Positions 56,779-64,000 of a stretch of 64,000 nt of DNA are shown here, piece after piece. The notes under the pieces are model-generated. The model was given only the letters and a program-made list of their open reading frames with translations. It searched no databases and was not told where the DNA came from. Location of the stretch: contig NZ_AP025480.1 of the NCBI RefSeq assembly GCF_024347435.1, forward strand, positions 1,364,001 through 1,428,000. The letters are read 5' to 3'. Every line of letters begins with the position of its first letter. Positions within the stretch are counted from its first letter, which is position 1. Both the position numbers and the translations under genes were made by a program. The stretch comes from Vibrio cyclitrophicus (GTDB lineage: Bacteria > Pseudomonadota > Gammaproteobacteria > Enterobacterales > Vibrionaceae).

Positions 56779-56917
56779 ATGATTAACATACATGCCGTTT
56801 AACCATGGCATGTATTGATGTGGTGCTTTGCGGGAACGAAGCATCACATTGAATTCAGTCGTGATTGCAAAATCGTTCGTTGATACCAACAACGACTGAA
56901 TACATCGGGAATAAGTC
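56779..56917. other. Spacer between the PL17 operon and its terminator
   Basis: No gene is visible. It contains imperfect repeats of a GATGTGGTGCTTT-like stretch and a CAACGACTGAAT motif, nothing recognisable. Confidence 0.4.
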
Positions 56918-56957
56918 AAACCGAGTAACTCACCGCGAGTTGCTCGGTTTTTTTATG
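56918..56957 (+). terminator. Terminator of the PL17 operon
   Basis: AAACCGAG and AACTC (56918-56931) pair with GAGTT and CTCGGTTT (56937-56950) with one mismatch; a T tract follows. Confidence 0.88.
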
Positions 56958-57079
56958 CGTGTAGGAAAGGAAAAATGTGGGAAAAGAAAGAGAATGCGTT
57001 AAATAATAGAAAACAGTCACTATGGTGTCGATGTGTAAGCTACAGTAAGTGTTAGGAATAAAATAACTAAGGATAAATC

Positions 57080-57916
57080 ATGAAGTTAATGGAAGGGTTG
57101 GCGTTAATACTTACAGCTTCTTGTTCTACTTATACGCTAGCAAATGACACGCAAAATCACGCGAATACAGATCAATTCGTGCGTTACCATTATCAAGACA
57201 AAATCAGCTACGGAAAGTTGACGAAAGGTACTATTTTTCCAATCAATGGCGACATCTTTAGCGAGTACTCCGTTGAGAAAACCTCGATTCCACTTGAATC
57301 GGTTGATCTACTGCTTCCGACTGAACCAGAAAAAGTATTTGCCGTTGGCATGAATTACGTGAGTCACGCCGCTTCTCATCCTGATTTACCGCCGCCATTA
57401 TTTCTGAAGCTTCCATCTTCTTTGATTTTATCGGGTGAAACTATTCATGCCCCTTTTGATGCTCAGAACGTGCATTTTGAAGGTGAGCTCGTCGTAGTGA
57501 TAGGAAAAGAGATCAGTAAAGCGAGTCAAGAAGAAGCTGAGGACGCGATTTTCGGTGTCACGGTGGGTAATGACATAACGGAGAGAAGTTGGCAGAACAG
57601 TGATTTACAATGGTTACGAGCTAAGGCATCGGATGGATTTGGACCGATTGGTCATACTATTGTGAAAGGGGTTGATTATAACGATGTCGAACTTACAACA
57701 CGTGTTAACGGCGATATCGTCCAGCAAGAAAATACATCTTTCATGATTCACAGCCCGCGAAAAGTTGTCAGTTACTTAAGCCATTACTTTACTCTAAAAC
57801 CAGGTGACCTTGTATTTATGGGCACACCGGGGAGAACGCATGCATTGGTCGATAAAGATCAAGTATCGGTCACGATCAAAGGGGTAGGGACTGTCACTAA
57901 TGAAATACGTTTCTAA
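57080..57916 (+). CDS. Fumarylacetoacetate-hydrolase-family protein with apparent signal peptide
   Basis: A 278-residue protein. Residues 1-21 (KLMEGLALILTASCSTYTLA) look like an export signal with a cleavage site after TLA; Cys15 does not make a good lipobox. The remainder is an FAH-fold domain: VFAVGMNYVSHA, the metal motif FEGELVVVIGKEI (Glu134, Glu136) with Asp165 in GNDITERSWQ, KASDGFGPIGH, and GDLVFMGTPGRTHAL. FAH-family enzymes hydrolyse or decarboxylate oxo-acids in the cytosol, so a periplasmic one is unusual. It is monocistronic between terminators; substrate unknown. Confidence 0.85.
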   Translation: MKLMEGLALILTASCSTYTLANDTQNHANTDQFVRYHYQDKISYGKLTKGTIFPINGDIFSEYSVEKTSIPLESVDLLLPTEPEKVFAVGMNYVSHAASHPDLPPPLFLKLPSSLILSGETIHAPFDAQNVHFEGELVVVIGKEISKASQEEAEDAIFGVTVGNDITERSWQNSDLQWLRAKASDGFGPIGHTIVKGVDYNDVELTTRVNGDIVQQENTSFMIHSPRKVVSYLSHYFTLKPGDLVFMGTPGRTHALVDKDQVSVTIKGVGTVTNEIRF

Positions 57917-57948
57917 TTTTGAAACCTGCTTATCGTTTGTCCATGAAC

Positions 57949-57976
57949 AAAAAAGCCTACTCTGCAAGTAGGCTTT
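57949..57976. terminator. Bidirectional terminator, FAH-like gene and phn operon
   Basis: AAAGCCTAC (57952-57960) pairs with GTAGGCTTT (57968-57976). An A-run precedes it, giving T residues on the minus strand, where the phn transport operon ends. Confidence 0.85.
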
Positions 57977-57999
57977 GATAGACATCTATGATGTATTGA

Positions 58000-58830
58000 T
58001 TAAATAAAGGCTTTTCTTGCTTTGGCTGCTAACCATTCTGAGAAGACGACTGTCACTAAAATCGCAAAGAAAATCACCGTTACTTGAGGCCATGCTAGCA
58101 TCGCCATCGACTCCTGCAGTTTCAATCCAACACCGCCAGCTCCTACTAAACCTAAGACTGTAGACTCGCGGATATTGATATCCCAGCGAAACAAGCTTGT
58201 GCCGATGAAACTTGGCATTACTTGCGGAAGAATGCCGTAGTTCAATACTTGCAGGGGAGATGCACCCGTCGATTGAATCGCTGACATCTGCGTGACGTTC
58301 ACTTCTTCAATCGCTTCATACATCAATTTAGCCACGAAACCAATTGAGCGCAGAGCAATCGCGATAATACCGGCCAGTAATCCAGGACCTATGATTGCCA
58401 CCAACAAGAGCGCCCAAATTAGCGAGTTGATCGAACGACTTGCCGCAATGATGAACAGTGCGATAGGCCTGATAAACGTAGTGCTTGGCGTTGTGTTGCG
58501 TGCGGCTAAGAATGCAACTGGAAATGCCAGTACGATCCCTAACAGTGTGCCAAGTGTTGCGATATTAATTGTGTCCCACAAAGGGCTCCAAAGAGACTCT
58601 AAGTAACTCCACCTTGGTGGCCACATACGTGAAGATATATCAGCAAGTTGGTTCGGTGAATCAGTTACAAAGTACCAAATCGTATCTTTGTTCATGATTT
58701 GCCATGCAAAAACAGTTAAAGCAACAAAGCAAAGCCAGCCTATCCAGAGCATCAGGCTCTGTTTATTGTCGTAACGCTTCCATTGGGTACGATTGATGAC
58801 GCTTGTCGGTGTGTTATTTAGCGTGCTCAT
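58000..58830 (-). CDS. phnE: Phosphonate-type ABC transporter permease (second PhnE)
   Basis: A 276-residue inner-membrane permease with about six hydrophobic helices and the EAA-like loop YEAIEEVNVTQMSAIQSTGA followed by PQVMPSFIGTSLFRWDINIR, a PhnE hallmark. It begins 11 bases after the other PhnE gene and ends the operon. Two distinct PhnE subunits would form a heterodimeric channel with PhnC. Confidence 0.9.
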   Translation of the reverse strand: MSTLNNTPTSVINRTQWKRYDNKQSLMLWIGWLCFVALTVFAWQIMNKDTIWYFVTDSPNQLADISSRMWPPRWSYLESLWSPLWDTINIATLGTLLGIVLAFPVAFLAARNTTPSTTFIRPIALFIIAASRSINSLIWALLLVAIIGPGLLAGIIAIALRSIGFVAKLMYEAIEEVNVTQMSAIQSTGASPLQVLNYGILPQVMPSFIGTSLFRWDINIRESTVLGLVGAGGVGLKLQESMAMLAWPQVTVIFFAILVTVVFSEWLAAKARKAFI

Positions 58831-58841
58831 TGAGTCGTTCC

Positions 58842-59642
58842 TTACTGCACATACTTACGGATGATAGTTGATAGGTATTCACACAACATCACAATCACGA
58901 TAATAATCAATAGAATAGCAGCGGCTGCGCTGTACTCATAGCGGTCCATTGCTGTGTTTAACGTAGCGCCAATACCACCTGCGCCAACAATGCCGATTAC
59001 AGCAGATTCACGAAAATTGATGTCGAGTCGGTACATCGAAAGCCCAATGAAACGAGGCATCACTTGTGCTTGAATTGCGTAATTAACTTGTTGTAGCCAA
59101 CTCGCCCCTGTTGCACGCATTGCCGTCAGTGGTGCTGGGTCAATGGCTTCAATCTCATCGGCGAACAGTTTTGCGAGAAAGCCGATAGTGGCAAATGTGA
59201 GAGTGACAAAACCAGCAAACGTACCGAAGCCAAACAGAGCCACACACAAAATCGCGACAATGATCTCTTGTAAGCTACGGGCGATAGAAATAAACGCGCG
59301 GCAGAACAGGTAAACCGGAGTCGGAGCAAGGTTTTTCGCTGCACCTAATCCAAATGGAATAGAAAGAATAACACCAGCCACGGTCGATGTGAGCGTCATG
59401 GTTAAGCTTTCAATTAAACCTTGCGAGATGTTATTCCACCGTCCACCGAAATCTGGGTTCATGAAAGCCAAAATGAACTGCCAGCCGCGCTCGCTACCTT
59501 CGTAAATTCGAGTCCAGTTTACGTGTACCGATTGAGTCGCAAGGTATAAATACACCGCGACGATGATGACTAAGCTCCAACGTAACCAAGGGTTGGAAAT
59601 CAGTGGCGGCTTGGTCCATTGTTTTGGATATGACTGAATCAT
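58842..59642 (-). CDS. phnE: Phosphonate-type ABC transporter permease (first PhnE)
   Basis: A 266-residue permease with six predicted membrane helices; [21 protein letters not shown] and [20 protein letters not shown] form the ATPase-contacting loop typical of PhnE. Its start overlaps the phnC end by 4 bases, so they are coupled. Related to its downstream neighbour but clearly diverged. Confidence 0.9.
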   Translation of the reverse strand: MIQSYPKQWTKPPLISNPWLRWSLVIIVAVYLYLATQSVHVNWTRIYEGSERGWQFILAFMNPDFGGRWNNISQGLIESLTMTLTSTVAGVILSIPFGLGAAKNLAPTPVYLFCRAFISIARSLQEIIVAILCVALFGFGTFAGFVTLTFATIGFLAKLFADEIEAIDPAPLTAMRATGASWLQQVNYAIQAQVMPRFIGLSMYRLDINFRESAVIGIVGAGGIGATLNTAMDRYEYSAAAAILLIIIVIVMLCEYLSTIIRKYVQ

Positions 59643-60457
59643 ACTGTTGCCTCAGACAAATGAGGGTGAGTGATGCTCAGGTCATCTTCCTCTTCTTCTA
59701 CCTGTTGGCTCCAATCCTCTTCACCGTAGATCTGTGTGAGTACGTCTTCGGTGAGCAGGTTTGGTTGGTTATCAAATACCACACAGCCTGCATTTAGGCC
59801 GACAACTCGGTCAACAAACTGTTTTGCTAACTGAACGTCGTGAATATTGATGATGGCTGGAAGTCGTTGCTCTGAACAAATCTCGCTGATCAATCGCATG
59901 ATCTGACGAGCAGTACGTGGATCGAGTGCGGCTGTTGGTTCATCAATCAGTAATAGCTTTGGTTTTTGAGCAAGCGCACGCGCAATACCGACACGCTGAC
60001 GCTGACCACCTGATAAGGCATCGGCTCTTTTATTGGCGTGCTCTAATAATCCAACTCGGTCGAGTAGGGCATAAGCGGCTTGGATATCCGATTCAGGGAA
60101 ACGACGAGTAAAGCTTTGCCAGAAATTCACGTATCCCAAACGTCCTGAAAGTACGTTTTCCATCACCGTTAAGCGCTCAATCAATGCGTATTCTTGGAAA
60201 ATCATCCCAATTTCACGTCGAGATTGTCTTAGCTGGCGCTTAGACAGCGTCTCTAAGTTGGTATTGGAAAAGATAACTTCGCCGCTGGTGGGCTCTGTTA
60301 GTCGGTTAATACAACGGATAAGTGTTGATTTCCCTGCTCCTGATGGGCCAATTAATCCAACAACTTCGCCAGCATTCACTGACAAGCTGACGTTAGTTAG
60401 GGCTTTGTCAGAACTGGAATAGTGCTTGGTAAGCCCTTTAAGGGTAAGAGTAGACAT
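59639..60457 (-). CDS. phnC: Phosphonate-type ABC transporter ATP-binding protein
   Basis: A 272-residue ABC ATPase with Walker A GPSGAGKS (37-44), signature [15 protein letters not shown], Walker [13 protein letters not shown] and the H-loop IIN(I)HDVQLA typical of PhnC. It powers uptake through the two PhnE subunits. The last ~35 residues are unusually acidic ([15 protein letters not shown]). It follows phnD after a 139-base gap with a hairpin. Confidence 0.93.
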   Translation of the reverse strand: MSTLTLKGLTKHYSSSDKALTNVSLSVNAGEVVGLIGPSGAGKSTLIRCINRLTEPTSGEVIFSNTNLETLSKRQLRQSRREIGMIFQEYALIERLTVMENVLSGRLGYVNFWQSFTRRFPESDIQAAYALLDRVGLLEHANKRADALSGGQRQRVGIARALAQKPKLLLIDEPTAALDPRTARQIMRLISEICSEQRLPAIINIHDVQLAKQFVDRVVGLNAGCVVFDNQPNLLTEDVLTQIYGEEDWSQQVEEEEDDLSITHPHLSEATV

Positions 60458-60532
60458 AAAATTCCTATAAGACGGTGTACTAAGAGTTCGCCAGAGGCAG
60501 GCGTGGAGAGCAAACCGGAAAGAGTGTTGAAT

Positions 60533-60558
60533 AACTGCAGGTGTGTTTGCCTGCAGTT
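60533..60558 (-). promoter_or_regulatory. Hairpin between phnD and phnC
   Basis: AACTGCAGG (60533-60541) pairs with CCTGCAGTT (60550-60558). No T tract follows on the minus strand. A stem after a binding-protein gene commonly stabilises the upstream message so more PhnD than channel is made. Confidence 0.55.
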
Positions 60559-60596
60559 AGTATTTCTGTGTTATTGGCTTTTTAGTTCGCTTGAAC

Positions 60597-61553
60597 TTAG
60601 CTACACGTGTAAGACACTTTGTTCGCTGTATCGATAGGTCGGATCACTTCCCAGTGCTCTTGATAAGTGATTGGAACAAATTTTGCCTCGCCGTTACGTT
60701 CGAATTCTTCTTGCAGTTTGGTGCCTTCCCAATCAAACGTGAAGAATGCTTGTTGAATCTTTTCTTGTAGTTCAGGTGTTAGGTTATGTGCAGTACCGTA
60801 AGCGGTAGTCGGGAAGGTTTGTGACTTGTAGATACTTTTGATTTGGTCTTCTTTTACTACTTCACGTGAAAGCATACGGTTCAACACCGAGTTAGCAACG
60901 GCCGCCGCATCGTAATCCTTATGTGCTACACCTAAGATAGAGTTGTCGTGCGCGCCAGAGAACGCAGGTTTAAAATCACGATCCGGTTGAAGTTGGTATT
61001 CAGCATCTAAAATTGCAGATGGAGCTTTGAATCCAGAGTTAGAAGTTTGCGCTGTGAAAGCGAGATTTTTACCTTTCAGATCTTCTACTTTTTCAATGCC
61101 AGAACTAGGATGAGTGATGATTTCCATTTCGTAACCGAAAGAACCATCTTCAGCCGCCATCATGGTAAAAGGAGCGAAACCAGCACAGTTGACCGCTAGT
61201 GGGGTAGAGCCAGTGTTGAAGCCTGCAATATGTAGACGCCCAGAACGCATGGCTTCAATTTGAGCTGCGTTATTTTGTACAGGAAAGAAACGAACCGTTT
61301 TTTCGGTTGTTTTTTCTAGGTGGCTCAAAAACTCGCTCCACACATCAGCGTATACTGCTGGATCTTCAACTGGCGTGTAAGCAAAAATCAGCGTGTTTGG
61401 GTCGACCCATTGTGATTCATCTTGGGGAACGTCAGCAACTAAGTTACCAGAACGATCTTCGTATCGTGAATCCATTGCTAATGCAGAACCAGAAAAAATC
61501 AGCGCAGCAGTAATAGCGCTTTTAAGCGTGAGATTAGTTTTTGTCGGTTTCAT
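60597..61553 (-). CDS. phnD: Phosphonate/phosphite-type ABC transporter substrate-binding protein
   Basis: A 318-residue periplasmic protein; the signal peptide ends at SGSALA (about residue 26). PhnD-family blocks are LIFAYTPVEDPAVYADVWSE, FFPVQNNAAQIEAMRSGRLH and the ligand loop TSNSGFKAPSAIL with LGVAHKDYDAAAVANSV. It delivers phosphonate, phosphite or a related phosphorus compound to PhnC-PhnE. No C-P lyase, phosphonatase or phosphite dehydrogenase gene is in the window, so the true ligand is unclear. Confidence 0.92.
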   Translation of the reverse strand: MKPTKTNLTLKSAITAALIFSGSALAMDSRYEDRSGNLVADVPQDESQWVDPNTLIFAYTPVEDPAVYADVWSEFLSHLEKTTEKTVRFFPVQNNAAQIEAMRSGRLHIAGFNTGSTPLAVNCAGFAPFTMMAAEDGSFGYEMEIITHPSSGIEKVEDLKGKNLAFTAQTSNSGFKAPSAILDAEYQLQPDRDFKPAFSGAHDNSILGVAHKDYDAAAVANSVLNRMLSREVVKEDQIKSIYKSQTFPTTAYGTAHNLTPELQEKIQQAFFTFDWEGTKLQEEFERNGEAKFVPITYQEHWEVIRPIDTANKVSYTCS

Positions 61554-61817
61554 TGTTTCAGTCCAATTGAGTTATCTGTTGGGAAGGGAGTATAGGAATC
61601 GACGATGACAGAACCGCTGCTTTTTGATGACGGATTTATGAATGGTGTAACATGATGTTTCTCGTTAAATGAAATTAGATGCTTTTAACTATCTGATTTA
61701 GCGGGTAAATTAATGGGCTATTCTTTGTTTGATTTTACTCAATTGGCTGTAGGTTGAAATACTGTTATAGTAATCCTTAAATAATACATAAACATAACAT
61801 ATAAAATAAGTGAACTT

Positions 61818-62534
61818 ATGGTTAGCACTTTTAATTCAATTTCGGGCTCGAAGCGTAGCCTGCACGTGCAAGTAGCGCGTGAAATCGCTCGTGGAATCTT
61901 GTCTGGCGATCTGCCGCAAGGTTCTATTATTCCTGGTGAAATGGCGTTATGTGAACAGTTTGGTATTAGCCGAACGGCACTACGTGAAGCAGTTAAACTA
62001 TTAACTTCTAAAGGTTTGTTAGAGTCCCGCCCGAAAATCGGTACTCGTGTAGTCGACCGCGCATATTGGAACTTTCTTGATCCTCAGCTGATTGAATGGA
62101 TGGATGGTCTAACCGACATAGATCAATTCTGTTCTCAGTTTTTAGGCCTTCGCCGTGCGATAGAACCTGAAGCGTGCGCACTGGCGGCTAAATTTGCAAC
62201 GGCTGAACAACGCATTGAACTTTCAGAAATCTTCCAAAAAATGGTAGAAGTGGATGAGGCTGAAGTATTTGATCAAGAGCGTTGGACAGATATTGATACT
62301 CGTTTTCATAGCTTGATCTTTAATGCGACAGGTAATGACTTCTACCTGCCATTCGGCAATATCTTGACTACGATGTTCGTGAACTTCATCGTGCACTCTT
62401 CTGAAGAAGGAAGCACGTGTATCAATGAACACCGTAGAATCTATGAAGCAATCATGGCTGGTGATAGTGATAAGGCACGAGTTGTGTCTGCTGCACACTT
62501 GCAAGATGCCAACCACCGTCTGGCGACGGCGTAA
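61818..62534 (+). CDS. GntR-family regulator, FadR/FCD subfamily
   Basis: A 238-residue repressor or activator. The N-terminal winged helix (residues 13-80) has LHVQVAREIARGILSGDLPQ, then LCEQFGISRTALREAVKLLT and SRPKIGTRV; the C-terminal FCD domain (about 105-230) has FLGLRRAIEPEACALAA, DTRFHSLIFNATGN and EHRRIYEAIMAGD with metal-ligand-type Asp and His residues. FCD regulators often sense uronates or keto-acids and bind TNGTNNNACNA sites. Four such sites lie in the alginate region, so this is a candidate alginate/uronate regulator, though it could serve a transporter beside it. Divergent from phnD; terminator follows. Confidence 0.88.
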   Translation: MVSTFNSISGSKRSLHVQVAREIARGILSGDLPQGSIIPGEMALCEQFGISRTALREAVKLLTSKGLLESRPKIGTRVVDRAYWNFLDPQLIEWMDGLTDIDQFCSQFLGLRRAIEPEACALAAKFATAEQRIELSEIFQKMVEVDEAEVFDQERWTDIDTRFHSLIFNATGNDFYLPFGNILTTMFVNFIVHSSEEGSTCINEHRRIYEAIMAGDSDKARVVSAAHLQDANHRLATA

Positions 62535-62611
62535 TAGAAATAATCTAGAGCGTAGGTAGATGAGTCACCTCATATAGAGATGAACAGCATTACGCTCGGA
62601 TAAACGACTTA

Positions 62612-62641
62612 AAAGGGTATGCCAAGTGCATACCTTTTTTG
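62612..62641 (+). terminator. Terminator of the GntR gene
   Basis: GGTATGC (62616-62622) pairs with GCATACC (62628-62634) around CAAGT, followed by six T residues. Confidence 0.85.
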
Positions 62642-62679
62642 TTGTCTACCGTTTACGAAAATTGGCTGCTTTCATGTAT

Positions 62680-62711
62680 GAAAAAAGCCAGAGACTGTTG
62701 TCTCTGGCTTT
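62680..62711 (-). terminator. Terminator of the tctA-type gene
   Basis: AAAGCCAGAGAC (62684-62695) and GTCTCTGGCTTT (62700-62711) form a perfect 12-base-pair stem; T residues follow on the minus strand. Confidence 0.9.
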
Positions 62712-62744
62712 GAGTTGTTTCAATATTCTAGCTTAAACAAGCGG

Positions 62745-64000
62745 CTAATCATGATGTTCGTAAGTTTGCTTTTGTTTCTGCTTTTTCTTCATTTTTAACG
62801 TTGAATAAACCGAGAATACAGCTAACACGATAAACGCGAGAGCAATAGGACGCTCATAAAGGAAAGACCAACTGCCATCGTACATCAGCAGTGATTTTCT
62901 AAGGTTTGTTTCTGCCATTGGCCCTAAGATGATCGCAAGCAGAATCGGTGAAGAAGGGATATCCAGTTTAGTTAAGATAAAGCCAAGTAGACCGAAACCG
63001 ATTGCAATACCCACATCAAACATCGAGTTGTTAATTGCGTAAGCGCCGACAATTGAAAGGAAGACAATGATTGGAATCATGATGATCTTCGGTACTTCAA
63101 TGATTCGACAGAAGAAGCGAATACCCAGTAAACCAATCACTAACATCACAAGGTTAGCGACCAACATTGAGCTGAACACGCCATAAACCACTTCGGGGTT
63201 TTGGGCGAATAGCAGTGGGCCTGGTGTGAGTCCTTGTACTATAAGTGCACCAAGAAGAACCGCTGCCACGGCATCTCCAGGGACACCTAGTGTTAATAAC
63301 GGAACTAGCGAGCCACCCGTTACGCCGTTGTTTCCAGATTCAGCGGCTGCAAGGCCACGAACCGAGCCTTTACCAAACTCTTCTGGGTTCTTAGACGAAC
63401 GTTTTGCTTCGTTGTAACAAACAAATGCAGATATATCAGCACCAGCACCCGGTACCGAGCCGATAGTTGTTCCCATCAAACCACTTTTTATGGCCGTTGG
63501 TAGCATTTCTTTGAGATCACTTTTACTTAATAGTTTGTGGTCAAATTTCGGTGCAACGACTTTCTTTTCAGAGAACAGCTTCTCTAGTTGGTTTAATGCC
63601 TCAGATAGAGCGAATAAACCAATTAAGACAGGGATGGCATTGATTCCGCTGTAAAGATCCATGATGTCAAAAGTAAATCTTGGCACACTGCTGATTGGGT
63701 CGAGTCCAACAGTTGAAACCAATAATCCAATGGTTCCCGCAAGTAACCCTTTAAAAATGTTGTTCGAAGAAACACTCGCAATAATCGTTAAACCAAACAG
63801 AGCGAGTGCAAAATATTCTGGCGCATTAAAACGCAGTGCAAAGGTCGCTAATTTAGGCGCAATCGCGATGAGGACGATAGTACTTAACAGCCCGCCAATA
63901 AATGATGCAACAGCAGAAATACTTAATGCTCTTGCTGCTTGTCCTCTAACAGCCATAGTGTGACCGTCGAGTACACTTGCTGCAGAAGCCGGTGTTCCTG
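62745..64000 (-). CDS. Tripartite tricarboxylate transporter large permease TctA (5' end outside window)
   Basis: The C-terminal 418 codons of a TctA-family membrane protein. Reading past the internal Met at 63956 to the edge gives GTPASAASVLDGHTMAVRGQ, which matches the TctA block (TPGEAASV..LDG..MA..G.A..AL), so the start lies beyond position 64000. Many hydrophobic helices and IGSVPGAGADISAFVCYNEAKR, NNGVTGGSLVPLLTLGVPGDAVAAVLL are TctA signatures. TTT systems import carboxylates with a periplasmic TctC and small TctB; those genes are probably to the right. Substrate unknown. Confidence 0.92.
   Translation of the reverse strand, partial: GTPASAASVLDGHTMAVRGQAARALSISAVASFIGGLLSTIVLIAIAPKLATFALRFNAPEYFALALFGLTIIASVSSNNIFKGLLAGTIGLLVSTVGLDPISSVPRFTFDIMDLYSGINAIPVLIGLFALSEALNQLEKLFSEKKVVAPKFDHKLLSKSDLKEMLPTAIKSGLMGTTIGSVPGAGADISAFVCYNEAKRSSKNPEEFGKGSVRGLAAAESGNNGVTGGSLVPLLTLGVPGDAVAAVLLGALIVQGLTPGPLLFAQNPEVVYGVFSSMLVANLVMLVIGLLGIRFFCRIIEVPKIIMIPIIVFLSIVGAYAINNSMFDVGIAIGFGLLGFILTKLDIPSSPILLAIILGPMAETNLRKSLLMYDGSWSFLYERPIALAFIVLAVFSVYSTLKMKKKQKQKQTYEHHD

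Noticed and set aside
63956..63956. Met at 63956 as the start of the TctA-type gene
   Set aside because: The frame stays open to the window edge and the upstream residues match the TctA family, so the Met is internal.

Overview
The window reads as chromosomal DNA of a marine Vibrio, most like the Splendidus clade. This is inferred from the close Vibrio character of ThrS, SpeA, SpeB and the hut genes, from moderate G+C, and from an alginate-utilisation locus with tandem family PL17 lyases. No rRNA, tRNA, insertion sequence, prophage or CRISPR array was seen.

Layout. 1-2.2 kb: histidine degradation on the minus strand (hutC, hutI, start of hutG) with two HutC-type operators. 2.3-4.2 kb: a Spo0M-like protein and a DUF3187-type outer-membrane protein. 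4.2-7.8 kb: the translation operon thrS-infC-rpmI-rplT, where infC starts at AUU. 8-12 kb: yqfB-like amidohydrolase, a small unknown protein, a leucine-rich-repeat protein kinase and an ABC-F ATPase. 12.3-14.3 kb: an aldehyde dehydrogenase/TetR operon with a palindrome at its promoter. 14.8-17.7 kb: speA-speB, arginine to agmatine to putrescine.

18.4-46.1 kb: one gene of 9,232 codons encoding a giant type I secreted, surface-retained adhesin. It has a LapA-like N-terminal retention module with a TAAG site expected for a LapG-type protease, 24 T1SS-143-like domains (21 in a regular ~816-bp tandem array), a long unique distal region, three 348-bp cadherin-like repeats, and a C-terminal RTX/type I secretion signal. 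Eighteen consecutive units of the array follow a three-module order (XYZ repeated six times, period about 2,455 bp). No secretion or lapD/lapG gene lies beside it.

46.2-57 kb: a PheC-like periplasmic protein, then alginate oligomer use: a sodium:solute symporter, kdgF-kdgK-kdgA on the minus strand and two PL17 lyases on the plus strand. Unsaturated uronates made by the lyases would be opened by KdgF, reduced by an enzyme not in this window, phosphorylated by KdgK and split by KdgA to pyruvate and glyceraldehyde 3-phosphate. Four copies of a FadR-like operator (core near TTGTANTACAA, then ATAT) lie in the two promoter regions. A GntR/FCD regulator at 61.8 kb is a candidate to bind them.

57-64 kb: a fumarylacetoacetate-hydrolase-family protein with an apparent signal peptide, a phosphonate-type ABC transporter (phnD-C-E-E) without catabolic genes, the GntR regulator, and the 3' part of a tctA-type transporter gene that runs off the right edge.
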